Shown one piece after another: positions 1-35,066 of a DNA stretch of 64,000 nucleotides. The stretch's first letter is position 1. Every line of letters starts with the position of its first letter. The translations under genes and the position numbers were made by a program. The notes under the pieces were generated by a model. The model was not told the DNA's origin, did not search any database, and saw only the letters and a program-made list of their open reading frames with translations. Source of the DNA: Mesostigma viride (taxonomy: Eukaryota; Streptophyta; Mesostigmatophyceae; Mesostigmatales; Mesostigmataceae); contig RPFO01000637.1 in the NCBI GenBank assembly GCA_009746045.1, positions 42,501 to 106,500 of the forward strand, given 5' to 3'.

Positions 1-2348
1 AGCCCATGGGTAGGTGCGTGACGGGGCAGTGGCAGCTAAGAGCATTCCTCATGTCCCATCTAGCCCATGGGTAGGTGCGTGACGGGGCAGTGGCAGCTAA
101 GAGCATTCCTCATGTCCCGTCTAGCCCATGGGTAGGTGCGTGACGGGGCAGTGGCAGCTAAGAGCATTCGTCATGTCCCGTCTAGCCCATGGGTAGGTGC
201 GTGACGGGGCAGTGGCAGCTAATAGCATTCCTCATGTCCCGTCTAGCCCATGGGTAGGTGCGTGACGGGGCAGTGGCAGCTAAGAGCATTCCTCATGTCC
301 CATCTAGCCCATGGGTAGGTGCGTGACGGGGCAGTGGCAGCTAAGAGCATTCCTCATGTCCCGTCTAGCCCATGGGTAGGTGCGTGACGGGGCAGTGGCA
401 GCTAAGAGCATTCGTCATGTCCCGTCTAGCCCATGGGTAGGTGCGTGACGGGGCAGTGGCAGCTAAGCGCATTCCTCATGTCCCGTCTAGCCCATGGGTA
501 GGTGCGTGACGGGGCAGTGGCAGCTAAGAGCATTCCTCATGTCCCGTCTAGCCCATGGGTAGGTGCGTGACGGGGCAGTGGCAGCTAATAGCATTCCTCA
601 TGTCCCGTCTAGCCCATGGGTAGGTGCGTGACGGGGCAGTGGCAGCTAAGAGCATTCCTCATGTCCCATCTAGCCCATGGGTAGGTGCGTGACGGGGCAG
701 TGGCAGCTAAGCGCATTCCTCATGTCCCGTCTAGCCCATGGGTAGGTGCGTGACGGGGCAGTGGCAGCTAATAGCATTCCTCATGTCCCGTCTAGCCCAT
801 GGGTAGGTGCGTGACGGGGCAGTGGCAGCTAAGAGCATTCCTCATGTCCCGTCTAGCCCATGGGTAGGTGCGTGACGGGGCAGTGGCAGCTAAGAGCATT
901 CGTCATGTCCCGTCTAGCCCATGGGTAGGTGCGTGACGGGGCAGTGGCAGCTAATAGCATTCCTCATGTCCCGTCTAGCCCATGGGTAGGTGCGTGACGG
1001 GGCAGTGGCAGCTAAGCGCATTCCTCATGTCCCGTCTAGCCCATGGGTAGGTGCGTGACGGGGCAGTGGCAGCTAAGAGCATTCGTCATGTCCCGTCTAG
1101 CCCATGGGTAGGTGCGTGACGGGGCAGTGGCAGCTAATAGCATTCCTCATGTCCCGTCTAGCCCATGGGTAGGTGCGTGACGGGGCAGTGGCAGCTAAGA
1201 GCATTCCTCATGTCCCGTCTAGCCCATGGGTAGGTGCGTGACGGGGCAGTGGCAGCTAAGAGCATTCCTCATGTCCCATCTAGCCCATGGGTAGGTGCGT
1301 GACGGGGCAGTGGCAGCTAAGAGCATTCCTCATGTCCCGTCTAGCCCATGGGTAGGTGCGTGACGGGGCAGTGGCAGCTAAGAGCATTCGTCATGTCCCG
1401 TCTAGCCCATGGGTAGGTGCGTGACGGGGCAGTGGCAGCTAAGAGCATTCCTCATGTCCCGTCTAGCCCATGGGTAGGTGCGTGACGGGGCAGTGGCAGC
1501 TAAGAGCATTCGTCATGTCCCGTCTAGCCCATGGGTAGGTGCGTGACGGGGCAGTGGCAGCTAATAGCATTCCTCATGTCCCGTCTAGCCCATGGGTAGG
1601 TGCGTGACGGGGCAGTGGCAGCTAAGAGCATTCCTCATGTCCCGTCTAGCCCATGGGTAGGTGCGTGACGGGGCAGTGGCAGCTAAGAGCATTCCTCATG
1701 TCCCGTCTAGCCCATGGGTAGGTGCGTGACGGGGCAGTGGCAGCTAAGAGCATTCCCCATGTCCCGTCTAGCCCATGGGTAGGTGCGTGACGGGGCAGTG
1801 GCAGCTAAGAGCATTCGTCATGTCCCGTCTAGCCCATGGGTAGGTGCGTGACGGGGCAGTGGCAGCTAAGAGCATTCCTCATGTCCCGTCTAGCCCATGG
1901 GTAGGTGCGTGACGGGGCAGTGGCAGCTAATAGCATTCCTCATGTCCCGTCTAGCCCATGGGTAGGTGCGTGACGGGGCAGTGGCAGCTAAGAGCATTCC
2001 TCATGTCCCGTCTAGCCCATGGGTAGGTGCGTGACGGGGCAGTGGCAGCTAAGAGCATTCCTCATGTCCCGTCTAGCCCATGGGTAGGTGCGTGACGGGG
2101 CAGTGGCCACTAAGAGCATTCCTCATGTCCCGTCTAGCCCATGGGTAGGTGCGTGACGGGGCAGTGGCAGCTAAGAGCATTCCTCATGTCCCGTCTAGCC
2201 CATGGGTAGGTGCGTGACGGGGCAGTGGCAGCTAAGAGCATTCCTCATGTCCCGTCTAGCCCATGGGTAGGTGCGTGACGGGGCAGTGGCAGCTAATAGC
2301 ATTCCTCATGTCCCGTCTAGCCCATGGGTAGGTGCGTGACGGGGCAGT
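1..2348. repeat. 61-bp minisatellite, about 38 copies
   Basis: Near-identical 61-bp units, each starting AGCCCATGGGTAGGTGCGTG, run from the left edge to about 2348, so the array is cut by the window border. Copies differ at a few fixed sites (AGAGC/AATAGC/AAGCGC; CCTC/CGTC; CCCATCT/CCCGTCT). The variants recur in short runs but I see no clean higher-order period. The array lies in the dehydrogenase intron that follows the last exon seen, because about 120 residues of that protein are still missing to the left. Confidence 0.95.
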
Positions 2349-2858
2349 TGGTCATAGCCCTCCCCCCCCTGCATGTCAGCCCAGGTGTGTAAGCATAAAC
2401 GCGTTCACGTGCGTGCGTGTGTGTGTGTGTGCGTGTGTGTGCGTGTGTGTGTTCGCATGCACGCGCGTGGGCATGCATGGCCTTGTCCGTGTGGGTGCGT
2501 GTGGGTGCCAGCGAGTGCACGTGTGTGTACATGCTGACAAGGGCGTGTCAATCAGCGGCCCACATTTTGACGGGGAAGAAGTGAATGGCTGCCCCCTTAT
2601 GTCGCTCAAGGAGCCGACGACACAAGTTACCCAACGGCTGGCGATGCCAGCTTGCCACATCAGCGCCTTGTCGGCCTCCTGTTGATGCCTCTGGCCACAC
2701 CCATCCAGGGCTGTCAACTACAGCTCTTGATGGGTGTGTCTAGCGGTCGCTACCGCCAGCTGTCGATAAGCGAACCTGTCGACTACCACACCTGTCAACT
2801 ACCAAAGCTCCACCATCGCATACATGGGGCATGCACGCGCGCCAAAGCCACCACCCAC
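2349..2858. other. intron sequence with GT-rich tract
   Basis: Remainder of the dehydrogenase intron. From 2405 to 2530 it is an alternating purine-pyrimidine GT/GC tract of the kind that can form Z-DNA. I see no exon here: no translation on the minus strand continues the dehydrogenase. Confidence 0.6.
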
Positions 2859-11036
<8,178 letters not shown>

Positions 11037-11657
11037 GGCCATCGTCCGTACAGTGCCCCTGGATCCTGCATAGGCGCGTGGCTTGGAGCACGTGCCCAGA
11101 GCGAGCTCGTTCGCCATTCCCAGCCTGCCACCCTTGCTCAATGCGCACACATCCTGGCACATACCTCTCGAGATGCGGGGATAGCTTTCATTGTAACCAC
11201 GAACAGCCATGGCGCGAGACACGCAACTGGACGTCCTGGCTGCGCGGACTGTCGTGGTAAGGCTACGGAAGCAAGCAGACATTGCTACCGGCGTTGCTGC
11301 ACTAAGAGCCATTTTTTTCAACTCGAGCCAAGCTAAATACCTATTTTAATCCCTGAAGTGAATTGCACCGCCTCTACGGCGTGATTTATGAAGACCAAAA
11401 GATGGTAATGCAGCGATGGCGGAGTGGATAGCCCATGAATGTCGGTAATAACTGCCCTTTGGTGGGCACCCGACGACCTGCCACGCGGGATGATCATCCT
11501 GAAAACGCGGGTGGCACCTTTCCCGCCATTCGGAAAACGGTATCCTAGTTCATAAGGTAGTAAGCTAACGCAGTGACTTAAAACAATTGATAAATTGATA
11601 TCCATTGGCTGAAACAAGGAACTCTACTAGCTTCCAGGTGAGTACGGCCCGGGGGAC

Positions 11658-11697
<40 letters not shown>

Positions 11698-11994
11698 CGG
11701 CCCGTGGGCCGGAGTCCGAAGATACTTTCCTTGCAATTGCCAGATCGTTGCGCGCGCTATGGGGCTATGGAAGAACGGAACGAAATACGCGCGTGTACAG
11801 CCATGCGCACGCTTGGGGCGTGCAGCAGTGAGCAAAGACAAGAACGTGAGGGTCACCCTTTTATTCCGCCGACACGCACGCAAGACTACGCGACTGCTTC
11901 AAAGAAGTATGGCAATGCATGCCCGCTTCAGGATTTGATGGTGGGAGCGTGCTCGTAGCAAGGGCTGCACTTGTAAGCAGTCCGCCTCATCATT
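11037..11994. promoter_or_regulatory. divergent promoter region between dehydrogenase and PTB genes
   Basis: The two start codons face away from each other across 958 bp, so this span should hold both promoters and 5' UTRs. I see no convincing TATA box. A possible PTB 5'-UTR intron runs from the donor GTGAGT at about 11639 to the acceptor TTGTAAGCAG ending near 11980, just before the ATG; this is inference from site quality only. Confidence 0.5.
11657..11699. repeat. (CAA)n microsatellite
   Basis: About 13 uninterrupted CAA triplets in the PTB 5' leader region, probably transcribed. Confidence 0.9.
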
Positions 11995-28452
<16,458 letters not shown>

Positions 28453-28517
28453 GAAAGGCAGGGCTGATCCTGTTGGCCTAATGCGCTTTTGGCATGCCTG
28501 TTGCAGTTGACTTACAT

Positions 28518-28691
28518 TAATTAATTAATTAATTAATTAATTAATTAATTAATTAATTAATTAGGAACATAACTCCGTTGGGAGTATATGTAGCACATAG
28601 CCCAGTGAGGGGGCATATGAGCCTATAATACATTCTAAGCTACTTCCTGCAAGGGTGGGAATTTAAACAACACTTGCTCTAGGTGCACTAG
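28518..28691 (-). mobile_element. 5'-truncated retroposon 3' end in PTB 3' UTR
   Basis: A (TTAA)n tail, then the conserved 3'-end hairpin word CTCCGTTGGGAG and family sequence, in minus orientation. It is flanked by the 9-bp TSD GACTTACAT at 28509-28517 and 28692-28700. It sits 66 bp after the PTB stop codon, probably within the 3' UTR. Confidence 0.85.
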
Positions 28692-28736
28692 GACTTACAT
28701 GGTCATGCGATATTATCTGCAGTAAAATTGTTTTTG

Positions 28737-28741
28737 TGTAA
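28737..28741 (+). terminator. possible PTB poly(A) signal TGTAA
   Basis: TGTAA, the usual chlorophyte signal, lies about 105 nt after the stop once the TSD-flanked insertion is discounted. A second TGTAA lies at 28778. Confidence 0.35.
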
Positions 28742-29331
28742 GTTCTTCTGCAAGGTTTCTGCAAGAAAGTTAAGTTTTGTAACATGGTTTTCTCGGGCTG
28801 CCCATGTTGCTTCCCCTCGACAGTGCCACATGTTAGTTTTCTCATGGACATGCATGCAGGTTCTGTGAATGACGTATCAAGGAGACAACCAGCGCAGGCC
28901 AGAAATCGGGACATATAATCCATTGATAGCACTCTGACCAAATGTCTAATTATTGATACAGTCATCATCTCAGCTAGATCGACAGATGCTTGGGCCGGTG
29001 AACTCCATACTGCCCACATCCTCAAAACACCTAACTGAGCTTATATTGCGTCAAGGAGCGGGGTGCGCGCAAGTTTGCCAGTGGGTTGCAACGGGACAAG
29101 GGGACCCTGCCATAGGAGTCCTGAGGCCGGTGTCTACCTCGTTGGCCAGTCCTATAAGGCCGCCCGCATCGGTATTCACCTGGTCTGTGCGGGCAAGATG
29201 GCCGGCAAAGAGGAGGCGGCAGTGTTGGATGGTATGGGTGACAAGAGGGAGCTCGCAGTAGAGCTCGGCCCGGGTGCAGCGCTCTTGGTAGCTAGCGGAC
29301 ACCGAGGATGTGACGGAGCATTCGAGTGACT

Positions 29332-29995
29332 CACGGTACACAACCAGCCACTCGCGTAACCCACGGTACACAACCAGCCATAGCCTTAGCTTAGCCCTTG
29401 TACAGCCATGCTACGTCCTGGCTATGATCAGATTACTTGCCCATGCTCCTTGTTATGATATGCTCACATGGGTCTTATTGAATTGAATTGAATTGAATTG
29501 TAACATAACTCCGTTGGGAGTATATGTAGCACATAGCCCAGAGAAGGGGCAGATGGCCTATCATACATTCTAGGCTACTTCATGCAAGGGTGGGAATGTA
29601 AGCTACCCCTGCTCTAGGTGCACCAGGGCACCTGCACCCTCATGGTCTATCACGCTATGCCCGGGTAAGGGGGGAGCATGCCTGTGAGGGAGGAAGATCA
29701 TCATGGCTATACAAGAGCTAGGACATGGCTTCTCGACAGAGAGCATCTCTCTGCATGGCATAGCATGGCTCAATTCTTAATGCAACATCCATGGGGGTCC
29801 CGTTATGGGTCTTATTGCACCCACAGAACTTGCCGGATCGTCTATCGTGTCCGATTGCTGCTGTGCATGCCTCTGGCATGAAGGAGAAAGGGGGTCTCTG
29901 CCCATTCTTCCTGTTGTGCACATACAGGGATGAAAAGCACCCCGGTGCTCCGTGACTCCCCAACGGGAGCACAAGTTTAATTAATTAACTAATTA
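29332..29995 (+). mobile_element. retroposon 3' portion with (TTAA)n tail
   Basis: Plus-oriented element ending in the hairpin GCTCCGTGACTCCCCAACGG and a TTAATTAA tail, with TSD ATTCGAGTGACT at 29320-29331 and 29996-30007. Its body matches, in reverse, the 3' region of the element at 30455-32464. It contains a nested insertion at 29479-29804. Confidence 0.8.
29479..29804 (-). mobile_element. nested 326-bp retroposon fragment
   Basis: Minus-oriented, with a GAATT-type pentamer tail and the hairpin CTCCGTTGGGAG. It is flanked by the 11-bp TSD ATGGGTCTTAT (29468-29478, 29805-29815). It is 5'-truncated and belongs to the same family as 32660-32969. Confidence 0.85.
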
Positions 29996-30454
29996 ATTCG
30001 AGTGACTGTGCCGTCAAGCTGCTTGCTCAGCGCCTGGTCCAGGGTCCACGCCTCGCAGCCGTAAAGGAGGATGCTGAGGACAAGGGCCTTGGACAGAATG
30101 CACTTGCGCCGCTCACTCAGGTAGCGACAGCAGTAGGTAGGTAGCGACTGTAGTACGCAGGTAGCGACTGCAGTACGTATTAATTGTACGTACGTCCATT
30201 GTGCGCCACAGACATATTAACGGTTTTTCCCGATTTCTGGCCTGTGCTGGTTGTATTAGCGCGATGCCAGAGGATTATAATAAGTATATCCCTGGTGTAC
30301 ATGCCCGCCTACTACAGGCACTATATACCAGCTTAGGCCTAGCCTTTTTAGTCATCTACATGTGTGCCTATGATGAGCCACCCTCCAGATGATACCTAGC
30401 TTTATTTAATTATGCCGTGCCCATGCAGGGGGTCACTCCCTGCTGAGAAGCCAT

Positions 30455-32464
30455 TAATTAATTAATTAATTAATTAATTAATTAAACACGTGCTCCCGTT
30501 GGGGAGTCACGGAGCACTGAAGTGCTTTTTTATGTGTGTGCACTACAGGAGAAAGGGCAGAGACCCCCAGTCTCCTTCATGCCAAAGGCATGCCACAGCT
30601 GCAATCGGGCGCGGCTAGCTAAAAGGACAGACGATCCGGCAAACTGTGGGTGCAATAAGACCCATGTAAGCGGGGCATAACAAGTATAGCGTGGGCAAGT
30701 AATCTGACCATAGCACGGGCGTAGCATGGCTGTGCTAGGACTAGGCTAAGGCTATGGCTGGTTGTGTGCCGTGCGTTGGCGGCACGTGACTATAGGTATG
30801 TTGGCACAGCTAGGCGAACATCAGTCTAGGCATGGCTGCCTTAGCGGCAGTGACTCCAATGGTTACAATTGCTAGGGCTATTGCTATTCTAGCCCGCTGG
30901 GGGCGTCCACATCTTGTGGTTGATCATCAGGTCCCCGCCCCTCCAGTACACCTTGGGCTTCTGGGGGTCCTGCTTATGGCGGAGGTATTTCGGCCACAGG
31001 TCGCGTCGCTGCTGTTGCTGAGCGGGGGTCAGGTCGTCATCCAGCGTCCAGGTGAGGTCGTGCAACCTCTTGCGACGAGAGAGGAACCGCTGCTTATCCT
31101 CAGGGGAGGGGAAGGTGAGCAGGACTGGTGGGGGAGCCGCCTTGTCCCGTGAGTGGGGAAGGCGGTGGCACCCACGCAGTTCTACCTCACCTACCAGGCC
31201 CATGAGGGTAAGAAGCTGGTTCTTGAGCTCGTCAGCAAGAGAGGTTGACGTCTCACCTGGCTTCTGGGGGAAGCGACGTAGCACCGGCCACGCGGCACTC
31301 GCGGCGAGCGCGGTCGGTGACCTCCCGTTGCTGGGCCTGGCGGTGGTCCTCCAGCTCCGGCTGGAGCTTCGTGGCGATGGCGTCGGTGGTGGAGGCGGTC
31401 GCTGACCGCAGCAGGTCCGCGTAGGAGAGCGGCGGGAGGTCACTAGCATCCTGCCGGGGTGGCTGGGATGCAATGGTGGCCGTCTGCTCCGCTATCTTTG
31501 GGACCTGTGTGGCCAGGGCCTCGGTGTGGGCGGTGATGGCCTCAAGCTTCTTCATGAGCACGCCGCACTTGCCCTCCACCTGGTTAAGGCGAGAGACAAG
31601 TGCAGCATGCGTTTCCGAAGCTTGCGCCGCGGTGTGCAGCATCGTGAACTGGGGCTAGCTGGAGCTTGTGGACGACCTTGGTTTCCACATTGGAGACCCG
31701 GGCCTCCACCGTGTTGAGCGTCGTGTTCAGCGATGTCAGCTTCTCGGCCAGCGGCCAGGTCACGTGCTCCTCCAGCACTGCGCGGATGTCATCCTTGCAG
31801 AGGGAGGGAGCCGAAGGGGCTGCCGGCTGTGCGGGGGCGGGGGCTGTGAGCGCTCTGCTGATGTCGGCGAGGCTGCGCTGGTAGTAGCTGGTCAAGATAA
31901 ACAGGCGTTGGCGTGGTTCTTCATAAGTGTAGAGCCAGGACGTGTTGCGGTAGTCGATAGCCGCCCCCCCCTTCTGCTGCACGAAGAGCTTCCGTTCCTG
32001 TGTGAGGAACTGGAGGACCTCGACGACTTCCTGCGGCGACAGTTTCTGCCAGGTGAGGAGGCTGAAATGTTCGTTGCTGGGCAAGAATTGGCTCCATTTG
32101 TGGCGGTCGTGGCATGGTTTCTTGGGCTCAGGCGAGGCGCTTGGCGATGGGTCTGCTGGCGATGGGTTGGCGAGCCCAGGCGGCTGGGCAAGAACGATGG
32201 CGAGAGGGTTGGACTGGGAGCCGGTAAGCTCCTTTTCCAAACCCCGTTTTGCTTTTGGGGTCGTCATAGCTGCTTGTCACGTGATAACTTTGGCAGTACT
32301 GCGTTTCAGCCGTAACCGATTATACTGGCGTGTACGTCTGAATAAAGCGCATCGAATGCGAGTGGTCTGACCGAATTTGGGGCTCAGACGCAAAAGATCT
32401 GAGCTCCGCCGTCAGCCATACCGCCGTCAGCCATTTTCGTCAACTCTGCGTTGGTACGTGTGAT
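30455..32464 (-). mobile_element. 2.0-kb ORF1-only LINE-like element
   Basis: Minus orientation: 5' leader (about 32270-32460), a broken ORF1, then a 3' UTR with the hairpin CTCCCGTTGGGGAG and a (TTAA)n tail at 30455-30485. TSD AAGCCAT lies at 30448-30454 and 32465-32471. The empty site is preserved in the inverted copy near 32900. There is no reverse transcriptase. Confidence 0.82.
30889..32267 (-). pseudogene. LINE ORF1-like protein, broken by two frameshifts
   Basis: Paralogue of the intact ORF at 33423-34769. It reads in three frames: about 31640-32267 (N-terminal, Pro/Ser-rich), 31290-31642 (coiled-coil-like segment and SYADLLRSATAS) and 30889-31300 (PGETSTSLADELK, then LDDDLTPAQQQQRRDLWPKY, then KVYWRGGDLMINHKMW). 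The shifts fall near 31640 and 31295. The LDDDLT and YWRG motifs match RRM-type LINE ORF1 nucleic acid-binding proteins. Confidence 0.7.
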
Positions 32465-32468
32465 AAGC

Positions 32469-32904
32469 CATGCCCTAGCTTTTGTATAGCTGTGCTGATC
32501 TTCCCCACCTATGACAGGCTCCCCTTAGCTGGGTGTTGCCTGAAACTCTGGGTGGTGCAGGTGCCCTAGTGCACCTAGAGCAAGTGTTGTTTACATTCCC
32601 ACCCTTGCAGGAAGTAGCTTAGAATGTATGATAGGCCATATGCCCCTTCTCTGGGCTATTGAATTGAATTGAATTGAATTGTAACATAACTCCGTTGGGA
32701 GTATATGTAGCACATAGCCCAGAGAAGGGGCATATGGCCTATCATACATTCTAAGCTACTTCCTGCAAGGGTGGGAATGTAAACAACACTTGCTCTAGGT
32801 GCACTAGGGCACCTGCAACACCCAGAGTTTCAGGCAACACCCAGCTAAGGGGAGCCTGTCATAGGTGGGGAAGATCAGCACAGCTATACAAAAGCTAGGG
32901 CATG
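32469..32904. repeat. 191-bp inverted repeat with 54-bp centre
   Basis: Arms 32469-32659 and 32714-32904 are almost perfect reverse complements. The centre holds the GAATT-type pentamer tail and the hairpin word. The geometry is explained by one family member inserting in reverse into the 3' end of another. The arms extend further, 32905-32966 pairing with 30393-30453 across the later insertion. Confidence 0.9.
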
Positions 32905-32969
32905 CATGGCTGCTCAGCAGGGAGTGACCCCCTGCATGGGCACTGCATAATTAAATAAAGCTAGGCATC
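32660..32969 (-). mobile_element. 310-bp 5'-truncated retroposon
   Basis: Minus-oriented, pentamer tail at 32660-32681. It is flanked by the 12-bp TSD TCTCTGGGCTAT at 32648-32659 and 32970-32981. Confidence 0.85.
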
Positions 32970-32981
32970 TCTCTGGGCTAT

Positions 32982-34932
32982 TGAATTGAATTGAATTGAA
33001 TTGTAACATAACTCCGTTGGGAGTATATGTAGCACATAGCCCAGAGAAGGGGCATATGGCCTATCATACATTCTAAGCTACTTCCTGCAAGGGTGGGAAT
33101 GTAAACAACACTTGCTCTAGGTGCACTAGGGCACCTGCACCACCCAGAGTTTCAGGCAACACCCAGCGAAGGGGAGCCTGTCATAGGTGGGGAAGATCAT
33201 CATGGCTATACAAGAGCTAGGACATGGCTTCTCTACAGAGAGCATCTCTCTGCATGGCATAGCATGGCGAAATTCTTAATGCAACATCCATGGGGGTCCC
33301 GTTATAGGCAGGGCTTGGCTAAATTCTGTAGACAACATCCATGGGGGCCATTATGGGCGCACATGCGCGTGGGCCACATGCTAGGCTAAGCCTGACTAAT
33401 CTACACTACTGGTATGAATTCCCTAGTCTGAGGTGGCAGGAGGGGGCTGCCAGGGCTTGTGGTCAACGTGGATGACCGCCCCCCTCCAGTATACCGGCTT
33501 CCCCCCTGCGCTGTGCCGGAGCTGAAGGTAGGCCGGCCATAGCTCGCGTCGCCGCTGTTGCTGGGCCAGGGTCAAGTCGTCGTCCAGCGTGAAGCGAGTC
33601 CTCGAGAGCTTCTTGCGGCATTTAAGGAACGACAGCTTGTCCGTCATGTACTTAAAGGTGAGGAGCACGGGTGCCGGGCCAGCCTTCCCCCGCGCGCGGG
33701 GGAGGCGGACAGCCGACATGTCCAGCTCACCAGTGAGTAGCATGGGGGCAAGAATGTCGCGCTTAAATGCCTCAAGAAGGCTCGTGGAGGTCTCACCTGC
33801 CGGCTGGTCGAAGTGCTTGACGATGACATTGTGGCTGCGCCGGGCGATGTCGGCTTCCTCGCGAAGGTCGAGGGCTTGTTGCTTGAGTTGTGCCGAGATG
33901 GTGGAGGTGGTGGAGGTGGTGTGCTGCTTAAGCAAGTCCGCCCAGGTGGAGGGAGCATCGCCGGCCGAGCCAGCAGGCGCCGGCTGGGCGGCGATGTCCT
34001 TCACCGCCTGGGCGGTGAGGCCGGCGGTGTCATGCAGGCTCTCAAGGGCGTTGGCGGTGGCTTGAAGGCGTTGGTCGAGGTCGAGGAGCTGGGCTTTGAT
34101 GTCGGCAGTGGAGGCGGAAATGGCAGTGGAGGTGGAGGCGGCGGCGGTGGAAAGGTGAGGAAGTTCAGCAGCCAGCGTGCCACCCATTGCTGCGACGTCA
34201 GCAGCAAGGGGGGTCACGTGCTGCTGAAAGGCTTCCGTGAGGATGGAACGGAGGGTGGAGGCGGAGATGGATGGAGCCCAGATCTCGCCGTCAGAGCGCT
34301 GGAGAAGGGAGTTGAGGACGGCGTGCTGGAGCTGGGGGCGGGGGCAGCCAAGCATGGCGCCGTGGGCTAGCCAGGGGCTGCCGTTGCTGCAGAGGAGGCG
34401 ACCTTGGTCGTAGAGATGGATGCACAGGTCGTAAAGCGAGGCGTAGTCCCCGAAGAAGATGCAGTCCATAGCATCGTCCGGAGACATGTTGTTCCAGTCG
34501 TGATCATCGACCTTGAAAGGGTGGGGCCGAAAGCGCGGTTCCGAGGGGCGGGACCATCCTGTTTTGTCGGCTGGGCGGGTGCGTTTCGGGTCAGGCGATG
34601 CCGATGGCGAGGCATTAAGCCCGGGAGGTTGCTGGGTGGCCACCAGTGCACGACTAGTGTCACCGCTGCCTGCCGGACCTGATGGCGAAGCTGCAGCCGC
34701 AGCTGCCGCATTTTCATGGGCGAGCGCATCCGCCAAACTGCGTTGCGTCAAAGGACGTTTGCTCGTCATATATTGCGTTTTAGAGTCGGAAAATTATATC
34801 AGCATGTGCGTCTTAGAAAGACGAAGCGATAGTGATATTCACAGCTGAGTTTGGGGCTCAAACGTGAAAGTTATGAGCTCCGCCGTCAGCCATGGCTACC
34901 TCGTGGCTCGTGGCTCGTGGCTCGAACAGGGT
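32982..34932 (-). mobile_element. 1.95-kb ORF1-only retroposon, apparently full length
   Basis: Minus-oriented: leader of about 160 bp, an intact 448-codon ORF1, about 420 bp of 3' UTR with the hairpin CTCCGTTGGGAG, then a GAATT-type tail. TSD TCTCTGGGCTAT at 32970-32981 and 34933-34944. The same 12-bp site had already been used by 32660-32969. No RT or endonuclease is encoded, so it depends on another LINE for movement. Confidence 0.85.
33423..34769 (-). CDS. retroposon ORF1-like nucleic acid-binding protein (448 aa)
   Basis: Intact frame from ATG at 34769 to the stop at 33423. The N-terminal 100 residues are Ala/Ser/Pro-rich. A middle region (about 170-290) is Ala/Leu/Thr-rich and helical, likely coiled coil. 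From about 305 a compact domain reads HNVIVKHF, LTGELDMSAVRLPRARGKAG, PAPVLLTF, then FTLDDDLTLAQQQRRRELWP and KPVYWRGAVIHVDHKPW. This order (RRM-like fold, DDLT motif, basic end) is that of non-LTR retrotransposon ORF1p. I infer RNA binding; the assignment rests on motifs only. A decayed paralogue lies at 30889-32267. Confidence 0.7.
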   Translation of the reverse strand: MTSKRPLTQRSLADALAHENAAAAAAASPSGPAGSGDTSRALVATQQPPGLNASPSASPDPKRTRPADKTGWSRPSEPRFRPHPFKVDDHDWNNMSPDDAMDCIFFGDYASLYDLCIHLYDQGRLLCSNGSPWLAHGAMLGCPRPQLQHAVLNSLLQRSDGEIWAPSISASTLRSILTEAFQQHVTPLAADVAAMGGTLAAELPHLSTAAASTSTAISASTADIKAQLLDLDQRLQATANALESLHDTAGLTAQAVKDIAAQPAPAGSAGDAPSTWADLLKQHTTSTTSTISAQLKQQALDLREEADIARRSHNVIVKHFDQPAGETSTSLLEAFKRDILAPMLLTGELDMSAVRLPRARGKAGPAPVLLTFKYMTDKLSFLKCRKKLSRTRFTLDDDLTLAQQQRRRELWPAYLQLRHSAGGKPVYWRGAVIHVDHKPWQPPPATSD

Positions 34933-35066
34933 TCTCTGGGCTATGTGCTACATATACTCCCAACGGAGTTATGTTACAATTCAATTCAATTCAATTCAAT
35001 TCAATTCAATTCAATCCCTGGTTGTCTCCTTGATATCCCCCTCTAGTGACTCTATGGCTGGGGCAT

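Larger units (their letters stand above)
29051..30128 (-). pseudogene. LINE reverse transcriptase C-terminal fragment, interrupted
   Basis: Minus-strand 30008-30128 reads YLSERRKCILSKALVLSILL then YGCEAWTLDQALSKQLDGTV, typical of the region after the RT palm in non-LTR elements. It continues left of an insertion at 29331 as TRMLRHILGVR and then stops. A shifted frame gives HCRLLFAGHLARTDQ, the usual C-terminal RT-element motif. It is inactivated by a stop, a frameshift and the insertion at 29332-29995. Confidence 0.75.
30393..35012 (+). mobile_element. host retroposon 3' end carrying three nested insertions
   Basis: Pieces 30393-30454, 32465-32659 and 34945-35012 join into one plus-oriented 3' end that finishes with the hairpin ACTCCCAACGGAG and a TTCAA pentamer tail. 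It is interrupted by minus-oriented insertions at 30455-32464, 32660-32969 and 32982-34932. The 5' limit of the host is not clear. Confidence 0.75.

Noticed and set aside
1-2348. CRISPR-like array
   Set aside because: The whole 61-bp unit is repeated with no variable spacers, and the context is a eukaryotic gene.
32469-32904. MITE or DNA-transposon terminal inverted repeats
   Set aside because: The inverted arms are explained by reverse insertion of one retroposon 3' end into another, with a 12-bp TSD and tails.
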